Source: an uncultured Pelosinus sp. (GTDB lineage Bacteria; Bacillota; Negativicutes; Sporomusales; Acetonemataceae). Taken from it: DNA of 64,000 nucleotides. Under the pieces are notes generated by a model. The model ran no database searches. It was not told where the DNA came from and was given only the letters and a program-made list of their open reading frames with translations. The translations under genes and the position numbers were made by a program. Location of the stretch: positions 48,733-112,732 of the forward strand of contig UQPB01000008.1 in assembly GCA_900542835.1 (NCBI GenBank), in the 5' to 3' direction. This document shows, in pieces, positions 23,575-32,617 of the stretch; the first letter of the stretch is position 1, and every line of letters begins with the position of its first letter.

Positions 23575-24786
23575 CTACGCCTGAGGCTGAGACGGGGCAG
23601 CGGCCCCGGCAAACGGCTGTCCGGGGGGTGCCGTATCCTGCGGCGACAAACTGCGCAGCCGGCCGACAATATCGGTTAAAACCGTCAGAAAGTAATCAAC
23701 ATCTGCTGCCGTGTTGCCAAGGCCCATGCTGATCCGCAGCGAACCGGCGGCGGCTTCACGCGACAGGCCCATTGCCAGCAGCACATGCGATGGCTCAGTC
23801 GCGCCGGCAGTACAGGCTGAGCCGCTGGATACGGCAACTCCCGCAAGATCCAAATTCAGCAGCAGCGATTCGCCTTCAATTCCATCGAAACTGAAATTGG
23901 CGCTTCCCGGCATACGCTGCACAGGATGGCCATTCAACTGCACCTGCGGGATTGTCGCCAGCACCTGCTCAATCAATCGCGTACGCATTTCCTGTAAGTG
24001 GGCAATCTGCCGCGGCATATCGCGCCGGGCAATTTCAGCCGCCTTACCCAGAGCGACAATGCCGGGAACATTTTCGGTCCCGGCCCGCATATTGCGTTCA
24101 TGGCCGCCGCCCTGCTGCACCGCTTCCAGCTTCACGCCGCGGCGGATATATAAGGCACCGACACCCTTGGGCGCATTGAATTTATGGCCCGCCATTGTCA
24201 GCAGATCAATATTTTCGGCAGCGACATCAACCGGCCAATGCCCAACCGCCTGCGTGGCATCCGTGTGAAAGGAAATTCCCCGCTGCCGTGCCAAAGCACC
24301 GATTTCGCTGATCGGCTGAAGCGTTCCGACTTCATTATTGGCATACATAATGCTAATCAGAATCGTCTGCTCGCGAATCGCCGCTGCGACTGACTCCACC
24401 GAGACCATCCCGTAGCGATCCACCGGCAGGTAGGTAATGTCAAAGCCCTGTTTGCTTAAGTAGTCACAGGTATGCAGAACGGCATGATGCTCAATGGCGC
24501 TGGTAATGATGTGATTGCCGCGGCTGCGGTTAGCGTAGGCTACCCCTTTCAGCGCCAAATTATCGGCCTCTGTGCCGCCGCTGGTAAAAAAGATTTCATC
24601 CGCAGCCGCCCCGATTAAGGCGGCGACTTGCCTGCGGGCGGCGTCAACGGCGCTGCGCGCCTCGCGCCCATAGGAATGAACACTGGAAGGATTGCCAAAT
24701 TTGCCGCTTAAATATTCCAGCATGACAGCCGTTACCTCAGGATGCACCGGCGTTGTCGCGGAATGATCAAAATAGATTCTCTGCAT
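23575..24786 (-). CDS. iscS: Cysteine desulfurase (IscS/NifS family)
   Basis: A 403-residue PLP enzyme that releases sulfur from cysteine for Fe-S clusters and tRNA thiolation. The N-terminal 'YFDHSATTPVHPEV', the PLP lysine in 'MAGHKFNAPKG' and the active-site cysteine in 'SSGSACTAG' are present. The short active-site loop resembles group I desulfurases. Its neighbours iscR and mnmA indicate a dual role in Fe-S assembly and tRNA modification; no iscU is in the window. Confidence 0.95.
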   Translation of the reverse strand: MQRIYFDHSATTPVHPEVTAVMLEYLSGKFGNPSSVHSYGREARSAVDAARRQVAALIGAAADEIFFTSGGTEADNLALKGVAYANRSRGNHIITSAIEHHAVLHTCDYLSKQGFDITYLPVDRYGMVSVESVAAAIREQTILISIMYANNEVGTLQPISEIGALARQRGISFHTDATQAVGHWPVDVAAENIDLLTMAGHKFNAPKGVGALYIRRGVKLEAVQQGGGHERNMRAGTENVPGIVALGKAAEIARRDMPRQIAHLQEMRTRLIEQVLATIPQVQLNGHPVQRMPGSANFSFDGIEGESLLLNLDLAGVAVSSGSACTAGATEPSHVLLAMGLSREAAAGSLRISMGLGNTAADVDYFLTVLTDIVGRLRSLSPQDTAPPGQPFAGAAAPSQPQA

Positions 24787-24798
24787 ACGATTCAGCCC

Positions 24799-25230
24799 CT
24801 ATTTTTTTGTTAAATCTTCTCCTCTGCATAAATCATCCAGTGTGATCGAATCCAAAACCTGATTGATGCTGTCGCGAACTTTCAGCCAGACATTTCTGGT
24901 GACGCAGACTCCGGCGCGATCGCAGTAATCATTGTCGGACGCATCGGACAGCAAGCAGTCCACCGGCGCAATCGGTCCCTCCATAATCCGGATAATATCG
25001 CCGACCGAAATGACCGCCGGTTCACGCGTCAACGTATAGCCGCCCTGGGCGCCGCGCACGCTTTTCACAAAGCCGGCCCTGCGCAGCGTACTCATCAACT
25101 GCTCCAGATAATGTTCCGATATGCCTTGCCGCAGTGCCACACTCTTTAACGAAATCGGCCCCTGTCCGTAATGCAGGGCCAGATCATACATAGCCGCTAC
25201 GCCATAACGTCCTTTTGTCGATAGCTTCAT
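24799..25230 (-). CDS. iscR: Rrf2 family Fe-S regulator (IscR-like)
   Basis: A 143-residue winged-helix repressor. The DNA-binding region includes 'SEHYLEQLMSTLRRAGFVKSVRG', and three cysteines follow (VDC, DYC and GVC, spacing 10 and 5) that can hold a [2Fe-2S] cluster. The Bacillus gene at this position, cymR, lacks them, so this one is IscR-like. ATG 25230 is the start shared by the family (MKLSTKGRYG). It heads iscR-iscS-mnmA, and an inverted repeat just upstream suggests autoregulation. Confidence 0.92.
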   Translation of the reverse strand: MKLSTKGRYGVAAMYDLALHYGQGPISLKSVALRQGISEHYLEQLMSTLRRAGFVKSVRGAQGGYTLTREPAVISVGDIIRIMEGPIAPVDCLLSDASDNDYCDRAGVCVTRNVWLKVRDSINQVLDSITLDDLCRGEDLTKK

Positions 25231-25245
25231 TGTCTTCCTGCCTTT

Positions 25246-25264
25246 TCCTACTATAACGATAGGA
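25246..25264. promoter_or_regulatory. Candidate IscR operator
   Basis: TCCTA and TAGGA form an inverted repeat with a nested CTAT-ATAG in the 19 bases between the iscR -10 box and its start codon. Rrf2 proteins often repress from such places. The assignment is by position only. Confidence 0.45.
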
Positions 25265-25278
25265 TTTATTATAATTAA

Positions 25279-25307
25279 AATATAGCAAAAAAAATCCCCC
25301 CTGTAAA
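25279..25307 (-). promoter_or_regulatory. Promoter of iscR-iscS-mnmA
   Basis: TTTACA (25307-25302) and TATATT (25284-25279), 17 bases apart. Confidence 0.65.
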
Positions 25308-25358
25308 GTCGCCATACAGCTATTGTTATTGTGCGGAAATCGCCTGTGCTTATACAAC

Positions 25359-25392
25359 AAACTGAGCCGCCAGATAACTGGCGGCTCAGTTT
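25359..25392 (-). terminator. Terminator after the LivJ-like gene
   Basis: AAACTGAGCCGCCAG/CTGGCGGCTCAGTTT, a perfect 15-bp stem with an ATAA loop. The T-tail is weak. Confidence 0.7.
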
Positions 25393-25404
25393 GGGCAAAG
25401 TCAA

Positions 25405-26571
25405 TCAGGGGTTAACTTTTGTTCTGAACGCTTGTTTGCCGTCTTTCATTTCAATGATGACCGCGCTTTTGATCGGGTCATGATTGGCATCCATCGACAA
25501 GGTGCCGGTCACTACCTGCAGATCCTTGATCTGCGCCAAAGCTTCTTTGATCTTAACCGGCTCGGTGCTGTTGGCCCGTTTGATCGCATCGATCATCATC
25601 AGGCCGCCGTCATAGCCAAGTACCGCAAACGCGTCCGGCTCCTGGCCGTATTCCTTTTTGTACGCTTCAACAAATTTGGCTACCCGCGGATCCTTGTCCT
25701 GTGACGAATAGTGATTGCTGAAGAACGTATTGGCCAATACAGCCGGTCCGGCGATCTCAACCAGTTTCGGTGAATCCCAGCCGTCGCTGCCCAGCATCGG
25801 AACATTCAGCCCCAGTTCCCGGGCCTGTTTAATAATCTTGCTGACCTCTTCATAATAAGCCGGAATATAAACAATTTCGGGATTTGCCGCTTTCAGCTTC
25901 GTCAGAGCGGATTTAAAATCCTGGTCCTTTTGCAGGAATGCTTCCTTCGCAACAATAGTGCCGCCATTCTGGGTGAAATACTGTTCGAATACCTGCGCCA
26001 GCGATTTGGAGTAATCGGAAGAGCTGTCAAGATAGATCGCCGCCGTTTTAGCTTTCAAATCCTTGCTGGCAAAATTGGCCATGATCGTTCCCTGGAACGG
26101 ATCGATAAAGCAAACCCGGAAGGCAAAATCTTTTACCTTGCCATTCTCGACAGTAACCTTCGGACTGGTAGCGGTCGGAGTCAACAACGGAATTTTATGC
26201 TCGGTAGCCACCGGCAGCGATGCCAGCACATTGCCGCTGGTAGACGGACCGACCAGTGCAACGACTTTATCCTGAGAAATCAGCTTCGTAGTCGCGTTAG
26301 CGGCCTCTGCAGGCTCGGATTTATTGTCAGCAATAATAAAATTAATCTGCTTACCCAGCACACCGCCGGCAGCATTGGCTTCTTTAAATGCCAGCTTGAC
26401 GCCGTTAGCCGTCGATTGGCCATATTGGGCGACACCGCCAGTCATTTCAAAATTACCGCCAATCCTGATATCGTTCGAATCAGCTTTTGTTTCTGTTTTG
26501 CCGCCGCAGCCGGCAGCAAAGACCAACGTGGCGACCATCGCCGCGGCTGTCGCCATTTTCCACTTACCCAT
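25405..26571 (-). CDS. Branched-chain amino acid ABC transporter substrate-binding lipoprotein (LivJ/Peripla_BP_6)
   Basis: A 388-residue exported receptor. The signal peptide ends in a lipobox (VFAAGC). The mature part follows the Leu/Ile/Val-binding fold: 'IRIGGNFEMTGGVAQYGQSTANG', 'VALVGPSTSGNVLASLP', 'YDGGLMMIDAIKRA'. It is probably the extracytoplasmic receptor of a LivFGHM-type importer or binds a related compound. No permease or ATPase gene is adjacent, so it is an orphan copy inserted between rarA and iscR. ATG 26571 follows GGCGGGGGTAAT; the longer frame upstream is not coding. Confidence 0.9.
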   Translation of the reverse strand: MGKWKMATAAAMVATLVFAAGCGGKTETKADSNDIRIGGNFEMTGGVAQYGQSTANGVKLAFKEANAAGGVLGKQINFIIADNKSEPAEAANATTKLISQDKVVALVGPSTSGNVLASLPVATEHKIPLLTPTATSPKVTVENGKVKDFAFRVCFIDPFQGTIMANFASKDLKAKTAAIYLDSSSDYSKSLAQVFEQYFTQNGGTIVAKEAFLQKDQDFKSALTKLKAANPEIVYIPAYYEEVSKIIKQARELGLNVPMLGSDGWDSPKLVEIAGPAVLANTFFSNHYSSQDKDPRVAKFVEAYKKEYGQEPDAFAVLGYDGGLMMIDAIKRANSTEPVKIKEALAQIKDLQVVTGTLSMDANHDPIKSAVIIEMKDGKQAFRTKVNP

Positions 26572-26684
26572 ATTACCCCCGCCTTTGCTTAGTATCCGCC
26601 CAAATCGCTTTTTCCTGCGGCAAAGACAATTACACATTTGTCCTCTTACAGGAAACAACATTATAGGCATTTTGTATACATCCC

Positions 26685-26713
26685 ATTATAGCTTCGCTAT
26701 TTCCTGGTGTCAA
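26685..26713 (-). promoter_or_regulatory. Consensus promoter of the LivJ-like gene
   Basis: Perfect TTGACA (26713-26708) and TATAAT (26690-26685), spacer 17. The predicted leader is about 105 bases; no known riboswitch motif was seen in it. Confidence 0.8.
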
Positions 26714-26763
26714 CCATGTATTTATTAACTTTAGCGGCAAAAAGAAGCTTTTTTATAAAGAGG

Positions 26764-26814
26764 AAAAACTAGCCGTCTTTTACTAAAAATCAATTGTCTC
26801 TTGTAAAAAGACGG
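26764..26814 (-). terminator. rarA terminator
   Basis: CCGTCTTTTAC (26773-26783) pairs with GTAAAAAGACGG (26803-26814); the minus-strand tail is TAGTTTTTCC. Confidence 0.75.
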
Positions 26815-28125
26815 TCATTTGTTGCCCCGGCGGTGCGCCAACTGTTCCCGTATCCGTGCCTCATAACCGCGCTCGCTTGGTTGATAATAGCGAACCTGGC
26901 GGAGTTTATCCGGCAAATACTGCTGTTCGACCCAGCCGCCGGGAAAATCGTGGGGATATAAATAGCCCTGGCCATGCCCCAGCTTGGCGGCGCCTTTGTA
27001 ATGGGCATCACGTAAATGCGGCGGCGGCGGCCCGCATTCCCCCGCCCGGACATCCGACAGCGCCTGGCCAATAGCCAGCGTAGCGGCGTTGCTTTTGGGA
27101 GCGGCCGCCAGATAAGTTACCGCCTGACTCAAAATCAGCGCTGCCTCGGGCATGCCGACAAACTGCACCGCCTGGGCCGCGGCATTAGCAAGAATCAGCG
27201 CCTGCGGATCCGCATTGCCGATGTCTTCGGCGGCACAAATGACCATGCGCCGGGCAACAAATTTGACATCCTCTCCTGCCGCCAGCATCCGCGCCAGGTA
27301 ATGCAGCGCCGCATCCGGATCAGAGCCGCGCATGCTCTTGATAAAGGCGGAGGCAACATCATAATGGTTGTCACCCTGCTTATCATAGCGTTGAACCGCT
27401 TCACCGGCAATCAGTTCCACGGCGGCAGCGTCAAGCTTGCCTGACTGTCCAAGCGACAAGGCCGCCTGCTCCAGCAAATTGAGGGCGATGCGCGCATCGC
27501 CGCCGGCAATGGCGGCAATCAGCGTCAGAGCCGTATCATCCCAGGCAAGCTCCAGATCGCCGAGCCCCCGCTCCCGGTCAGCCAAAGCCTGCCGCAGAAC
27601 CGCCATAATATCCTCCGCGGTCAGCAGTTCCAGCCGGATGACCCTGGCTCTCGACAACAAGGGAGCGTTGACCTCAAAATAGGGATTTTCCGTTGTCGCC
27701 CCGATTAAAGTGACTGTTCCGTTTTCCACGTGCGGCAGCAATGCGTCCTGCTGCGTTTTATTGAAACGGTGAATTTCATCAATAAACAGGATTGTAGCTT
27801 TACGGTACAGTGTCAGCCGCTCGCGTGCCGCTTCGATAACTTTGCGGATATCGGCAATACCAGCGGTGACTGCATTGAGTTTTTCAAAATAAGTACCGGT
27901 TTTCCGGGCAATCAACAGCGCCAGCGTTGTTTTGCCGGTTCCGGGAGGACCGAACAGAATAATGGAGGGAACATTGTCTGACTCAATCATCCGCCGCAAA
28001 AATCGCCCCGAACCAATTATGGCATTTTGGCCGAGAAATTCCTGAAAGTCGCGCGGCCGCATCCGCTCGGCAAGCGGCGCTTGCCGCTTGCTCTCAGTTT
28101 CGGCGGCGTGGCTGAATAAATCCAT
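26815..28125 (-). CDS. rarA: Replication-associated recombination protein RarA (MgsA)
   Basis: A 436-residue AAA+ ATPase that acts at stalled replication forks. Walker A is 'GPPGTGKTTLA', Walker B 'ILFIDEIHRFN', sensor 1 'LIGATTENPYFEVN'. The C-terminal MgsA_C region has 'SFIKSMRGSDPDAALHYLARML'. It is the equivalent of Bacillus yrvN. The next gene upstream, threonine aldolase, ends 2 bases before the start and is likely in the same transcript. Confidence 0.95.
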   Translation of the reverse strand: MDLFSHAAETESKRQAPLAERMRPRDFQEFLGQNAIIGSGRFLRRMIESDNVPSIILFGPPGTGKTTLALLIARKTGTYFEKLNAVTAGIADIRKVIEAARERLTLYRKATILFIDEIHRFNKTQQDALLPHVENGTVTLIGATTENPYFEVNAPLLSRARVIRLELLTAEDIMAVLRQALADRERGLGDLELAWDDTALTLIAAIAGGDARIALNLLEQAALSLGQSGKLDAAAVELIAGEAVQRYDKQGDNHYDVASAFIKSMRGSDPDAALHYLARMLAAGEDVKFVARRMVICAAEDIGNADPQALILANAAAQAVQFVGMPEAALILSQAVTYLAAAPKSNAATLAIGQALSDVRAGECGPPPPHLRDAHYKGAAKLGHGQGYLYPHDFPGGWVEQQYLPDKLRQVRYYQPSERGYEARIREQLAHRRGNK

Positions 28126-28127
28126 AG

Positions 28128-29156
28128 CTATTTCACCAGCCTGGCCGCAACAGCGGCAACATAGTCGATATCTTCCCGGCTTATGCCGTAATGAGTGACC
28201 ATCCGAGCCCGGGTAGGCCCAAAGCGGACGGCCTTAACGCCATTTGCGGCCAGATCGGCGAGCAGCTGTTCAATCGCCAGTCCCAGCGGCGCTACGTCAA
28301 AGATAACAATATTGGTTTGCACTGTAGTCAAATCTATGCCAAAGCCGCAGTTTGCAAGCGAGTCAGCCAGATAGGCGGCATTCTCATGGTCCTCCGCCAG
28401 TCTGTCGACCATCTGGGTCAGAGCAATAATACCGGCTGCCGCCAGTATGCCTGCCTGACGCATGCCGCCGCCAAGCATTTTGCGGTAGCGTCTGGCTCGC
28501 TCGATAAACTCGCGCTTACCGGCCAGCAGGGAACCAACCGGAGCGCACAGGCCTTTCGATAAGCAGAATTGAATGGAATCGGCACAGGCGGCGATAGCGC
28601 CGGCGCTTACGCCCTGAGCGGCAGCGGCGTTAAATAGTCGCGCGCCATCCATATGCACAGCGATCTGTCTGTTCCGGGCCAGCGTGTGAATATCCGTCAA
28701 GACAGCCAGCGGATAGCAGGTGCCGCCGGCACGGTTATGGCTGTTTTCCAGACAGATCAGACTGGTTCCGGGCTGATGCAGATCCTGGCTGCGAATAGCA
28801 GCAGCCAGATCAGCGGCAGTGAGGATACCGCGCACAGCCGTAATCGGCCGCGGCTGTACACCGGCCAGTGTCGCCAGCCCGCCGGCTTCCGACCAATAAA
28901 TATGCGCTCCTGCTTCGCAGATCACCTCATCGCCTTTCTGCGTATGCGTCATCACGGCAATCTGATTGCCCATGGTGCCGCTGGCAACAAATAAAGCGGC
29001 CTCCTTACCGGTGATACGGGCGGCCAGTTCCTCCAGTTCGAGTATAGTAGGATCTTCGCGATAGACATCATCGCCGACCTCTGCCACCTGCATCGCCTGG
29101 CGCATGGCCGGGGTCGGCAACGTGACGGTATCGCTGCGCAAGTCGACTATTCTCAT
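28128..29156 (-). CDS. Low-specificity L-threonine aldolase
   Basis: A 342-residue fold-type I PLP enzyme splitting threonine or allo-threonine to glycine and acetaldehyde. Seen are the N-terminal 'DLRSDTVTLPTPAMRQAM', the metal/PLP region 'HMDGARLFNAA' and the lysine-bearing 'SIQFCLSKGLCAPVGSLL'. The start ATG follows AGGAGCTGAGTCAGC. It lies between the 6S RNA gene and rarA. Confidence 0.93.
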   Translation of the reverse strand: MRIVDLRSDTVTLPTPAMRQAMQVAEVGDDVYREDPTILELEELAARITGKEAALFVASGTMGNQIAVMTHTQKGDEVICEAGAHIYWSEAGGLATLAGVQPRPITAVRGILTAADLAAAIRSQDLHQPGTSLICLENSHNRAGGTCYPLAVLTDIHTLARNRQIAVHMDGARLFNAAAAQGVSAGAIAACADSIQFCLSKGLCAPVGSLLAGKREFIERARRYRKMLGGGMRQAGILAAAGIIALTQMVDRLAEDHENAAYLADSLANCGFGIDLTTVQTNIVIFDVAPLGLAIEQLLADLAANGVKAVRFGPTRARMVTHYGISREDIDYVAAVAARLVK

Positions 29157-29237
29157 GCTGACTCAGCTCCTATCGGAAAAATGTAAAGGCTATTTACTAT
29201 TAGATTCTCGCATCGCCGCGATTCTCCTATGCCCGCC

Positions 29238-29273
29238 AAAAAATGAACCGCCAGCACGTCAATGCTCGCGGTT
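29238..29273 (-). terminator. Terminator of the 6S RNA gene
   Basis: AACCGC...GCGGTT outer stem with inner AGCA/TGCT and a T6 tail on the minus strand (29243-29238). Confidence 0.8.
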
Positions 29274-29279
29274 GTCATT

Positions 29280-29464
29280 TTCCCCACTATGCCGTTTATC
29301 ACCCCTGTTTTGAACCTGCCCTCGGCAGGTGGGCGCCGCCTGACGGCTTTACGCTCCTCCACGGCTGGGAGGCCTGCATGCCACAATCAGAGTTAGGCTC
29401 CCTTACTCAATGTGTTGGCTCAAAACATGGGTCGTTACGCACACAGCAGGGCTATCAATTGTTC
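29280..29464 (-). ncRNA. ssrS: 6S RNA (SsrS)
   Basis: The minus-strand segment begins near AGCCCTGCTGTGTGCG and contains the family-typical TTTTGAGCC and AAGGGAGCC stretches. Closing stems pair GTTTTGAGCC with GGTTCAAAAC, and CCCTGCTGTGT with GCATAGTGGGG. Late conserved boxes GGCGGCGCCCACCTGC and GGGCAGGTTC match 6S RNAs of Clostridia and Deltaproteobacteria. 6S RNA binds housekeeping RNA polymerase and mimics an open promoter. Its place beside aspS matches bsrA in Bacillus. Ends are estimated to within about 10 bases. Confidence 0.85.
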
Positions 29465-29470
29465 GTTTTT

Positions 29471-29499
29471 ATCTTAGCAAAGAAAGTCGGCAATTGCAA
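29471..29499 (-). promoter_or_regulatory. Promoter of the 6S RNA gene
   Basis: TTGCAA (29499-29494) and TAAGAT (29476-29471) with a 17-base spacer, placing the start at about 29464. Confidence 0.7.
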
Positions 29500-29533
29500 G
29501 ACGGCGCCAACTGGAATTTAAAGGAATATACTG

Positions 29534-31327
29534 TTATTCCGGCTTCTTGCCGACAACAGCCGAGCGTATCGACAGTTCCCGCAACTGCTTGAGCGAAACT
29601 TCGGACGGAGCTTGTGTCATAACATCGGATGCGCTTTGCGTTTTGGGAAAAGCGATAACATCGCGGATCGAAGGCCGTTTTGCCATCAGCATGACTAAAC
29701 GGTCAAGACCGAAAGCAATCCCGCCGTGCGGCGGTGTGCCATATTCAAAGGCTTCCAGTAAATAGCCAAACTTCTCCTTGGCCTCCTGCGGCGTCAGTCC
29801 GATAGCCTCGAACACTTTCTCCTGCAGCGGCCGTTGATAAATACGGATGCTGCCGCCGCCGATTTCAGTGCCATTCAAGACCATATCATAGGCTTTGGCT
29901 TTAATCCGTCCCGGTTCCGTCCCCAGATACTGAATATCTTCATCTCTTGGCGAAGTAAACGGGTGATGCATTGCGACCCACCGCTTCTCTTCGGCGTCAT
30001 ATTCAAACATCGGGAAATCGAGCACCCAGGCAAAGGCCAGCTTGTCCGGATCAATCAGATTCAAGCGGCGTCCCATTTCCAGCCGCAGTTGCCCCAGCGC
30101 GTTGGCGACAACCGCGCTTTGGTCGGCAATAAGCAGCAACAGATCACCTTCGCCGGCATTTGCCGCCGCTGTCACCTGTTCAAGCACCGTTTCGGAAAAG
30201 AATTTGGTAATTGGTGATTTAATGCCCTCGGCAGTATAACAGATCCAGGCCAGTCCTTTGGCGCCGTAGTTGGCTACATAACTGACCAGCCCGTCCAATT
30301 CGCGCCGGGGAATATGCGCATAGCCCTTGACATTGATTGCCTTTATCGTGCCGCCTGCGGACAGCACGGAGTCAAACACTTTAAAGCCGCAGTCGCGGAG
30401 CGCTTCTGACAAATCGACAAATTCCATGCCAAAGCGCAGGTCCGGCTTATCGGAGCCGTAACGCGCCATTGCCTCGTCATATGACAGGCGAGGAATGGGA
30501 GTGACGATTTCGACACCTACGGCTTCCCTGAATAAATGCGCCACCATGTTCTCCATAATCCGGAGAACATCCTCACGTTCAATAAATGACATTTCAATAT
30601 CCAGCTGGGTAAATTCGGGCTGCCGGTCAGCTCGCAGATCCTCATCACGGAAGCAGCGGACAATTTGAAAATATTTCTCCATTCCCGATACCATTAAAAT
30701 TTGCTTAAAAATCTGCGGCGACTGCGGCAAAGCGTAAAATTTGCCCGGATTGACACGACTGGGCACCAGATAGTCGCGTGCGCCTTCCGGTGAGCTTTTC
30801 GTCAACATCGGGGTTTCAATTTCAATAAAGCCCTGGCGGTCAAAGAAATCACGCATAGCCTTGGTGACCCGGTGCCTGAGAATCAGATTTTTTTGCATCT
30901 CCGGCCGGCGTAAATCCAGATAGCGATATTTCAGCCGCAGCGTTTCATCGACGTCGACCTGGTCCTGAATATAAAACGGCGGTGTCTTGGCCGGATTGAG
31001 GATGCGCAGCTCACGGCCGAGGACTTCCACTTCACCCGTACTCATGTTGGGGTTGACGGTTTGCGCGTCACGCAGCCTGACAAAGCCCTGAACTGCAATC
31101 ACGTATTCATTGCGTATTGCTTCCGCCTTGGTAAATGCGGCCTGGTCAACATCAGGCGAAAAGACCACCTGGACGATGCCGGAACGATCCCGCAAATCGA
31201 CAAAAATCAGGCCGCCATGATCGCGGCGCCGTGATACCCAGCCGCAAAGTGTAACCTGCTGTTCATGAAACTTTTTGTTCAGCTCGGCGCAAGCGTGCGA
31301 GCGCGTTAGTCCTGTCATTGTATCCAT
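29534..31327 (-). CDS. aspS: Aspartyl-tRNA synthetase
   Basis: A 597-residue class IIb synthetase. It has an N-terminal OB-fold anticodon domain ('VTLCGWVSRRRDHGGLIFVDLRD'), the catalytic core with 'FRDEDLRADRQPEFTQLD', the bacterial GAD insertion and 'GIAFGLDRLVMLM' as motif 3. The start codon region overlaps the last base of the hisS stop, so hisS-aspS is a coupled pair. Confidence 0.97.
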   Translation of the reverse strand: MDTMTGLTRSHACAELNKKFHEQQVTLCGWVSRRRDHGGLIFVDLRDRSGIVQVVFSPDVDQAAFTKAEAIRNEYVIAVQGFVRLRDAQTVNPNMSTGEVEVLGRELRILNPAKTPPFYIQDQVDVDETLRLKYRYLDLRRPEMQKNLILRHRVTKAMRDFFDRQGFIEIETPMLTKSSPEGARDYLVPSRVNPGKFYALPQSPQIFKQILMVSGMEKYFQIVRCFRDEDLRADRQPEFTQLDIEMSFIEREDVLRIMENMVAHLFREAVGVEIVTPIPRLSYDEAMARYGSDKPDLRFGMEFVDLSEALRDCGFKVFDSVLSAGGTIKAINVKGYAHIPRRELDGLVSYVANYGAKGLAWICYTAEGIKSPITKFFSETVLEQVTAAANAGEGDLLLLIADQSAVVANALGQLRLEMGRRLNLIDPDKLAFAWVLDFPMFEYDAEEKRWVAMHHPFTSPRDEDIQYLGTEPGRIKAKAYDMVLNGTEIGGGSIRIYQRPLQEKVFEAIGLTPQEAKEKFGYLLEAFEYGTPPHGGIAFGLDRLVMLMAKRPSIRDVIAFPKTQSASDVMTQAPSEVSLKQLRELSIRSAVVGKKPE

Positions 31328-32604
31328 CAGCGTTTCATCTCCCCTAGCAATTTGGCTTGCAGTACGGACTCCACCGTCTTGTCCGCGATTAATTCCTGTT
31401 CGCCAGTCAGCATATCTTTCAGCATGACCCGCCCTTGCGCCGCTTCGTCTTCGCCAATCATGACGGTCAGGCGGACGGCAAGGCGATTGGCTTGCTTAAG
31501 CTGCGCTTTAAGGCTGCGGTCAAGATGGTCCATATCGGACCTGATTCCCGCCTGCCGCAGCCGGCAAAGCAGGGAAAACGCAGGCTGCCTGGCCGCTGCG
31601 CCGGCGTAGGCGACAAATACCTCGACGGTCTCCGCCGCCGCTGGCAGCAGCTGCTGTTTTTCCAGCGCCAACAGCACCCGCTCCAGTCCAATCGCAAACC
31701 CGATTGCCGGGGTCGGCGAACCGCCGCACTCCTCAATCAGGCCGTCGTAACGGCCGCCGCCGCAGATAGCGCTTTGCGCGCCCAGCGGCGCATACTGAAT
31801 TTCAAAAGCGGTTTTAGTATAATAATCCAAACCTCGCACCAGGCGGGGATTATGGCTGTAGTCAACGTTGGCAGCCGTAAGCAGCGTCTGCAGTTCCGTA
31901 AAATGCTGGCTGCACTCGTCGCACAGACAGTCACTGATCGCCGGCGCTCCCTGCGACAACTGCTGGCACTGCTCGACTTTACAGTCAAGAATCCGCAGCG
32001 GATTCCGTTCAAAGCGGGCTTGACAGTCGCCGCAAAAATGCGGCAGTGACTGCCGCAGATAATCCTGCAGGATTTGCCGGTAGGCCGGACGGCACTTCGG
32101 ACAGCCAACGGAATTAACAAACAGGTTAAGTTCGGTTAATCCCAGACCGCGAAAAAACTGCACCGCCAGCATGATCGTTTCCGCGTCGACCGCCGGACCG
32201 CCTGCGCCAATCGCTTCAATACCAAACTGGTGAAACTCCCGCAGCCGTCCGGCCTGCGGCCGGTCATAGCGGAACATCGGGCCTATGTAAAAAAGTTTAA
32301 CCGGCTGCGGCAGGGAATAAAGCTTATTTTCCAGATACGATCTAACCGCTGCCGCCGTATTTTCCGGCCGCAGCGTGATGCTGCGCCCACCCCTGTCGGT
32401 AAACGTGTACATTTCTTTCTGTACAACATCGGTAGTTTCACCAATACCACGTAAAAATAGTTCGGTATGTTCAAAAACCGGCGTACGAATTTCCTTGTAG
32501 CCATAGAGGCTGCAAACAGACCGGGCGGAATCCTCCGCATAACGCCAATGCGGAGTTGTATCAGGGAGCGCGTCTTTGGTTCCCCGGGGCCCGCTAACTT
32601 GCAT
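31327..32604 (-). CDS. hisS: Histidyl-tRNA synthetase
   Basis: A 425-residue class IIa synthetase with 'GTKDALPDTTPHWRYAE' at the N-terminus, motif 2 'FRYDRPQAGRLREFHQFGIE', the histidine-A boxes 'LVRGLDYYTKTAFE' and 'GGGRYDGLI', and a C-terminal anticodon domain. ATG 32604 follows GGAGGATTTATCC. It overlaps aspS downstream by one base and follows hemZ closely. Confidence 0.96.
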   Translation of the reverse strand: MQVSGPRGTKDALPDTTPHWRYAEDSARSVCSLYGYKEIRTPVFEHTELFLRGIGETTDVVQKEMYTFTDRGGRSITLRPENTAAAVRSYLENKLYSLPQPVKLFYIGPMFRYDRPQAGRLREFHQFGIEAIGAGGPAVDAETIMLAVQFFRGLGLTELNLFVNSVGCPKCRPAYRQILQDYLRQSLPHFCGDCQARFERNPLRILDCKVEQCQQLSQGAPAISDCLCDECSQHFTELQTLLTAANVDYSHNPRLVRGLDYYTKTAFEIQYAPLGAQSAICGGGRYDGLIEECGGSPTPAIGFAIGLERVLLALEKQQLLPAAAETVEVFVAYAGAAARQPAFSLLCRLRQAGIRSDMDHLDRSLKAQLKQANRLAVRLTVMIGEDEAAQGRVMLKDMLTGEQELIADKTVESVLQAKLLGEMKR

Positions 32605-32617
32605 GGATAAATCCTCC

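Noticed and set aside
17616..32604. T-box leaders for alaS, hisS or aspS
   Set aside because: No GGGTGGNACCGCG antiterminator box is present upstream of any of the three; alaS has under 60 bases to the previous gene and hisS-aspS follow hemZ directly.
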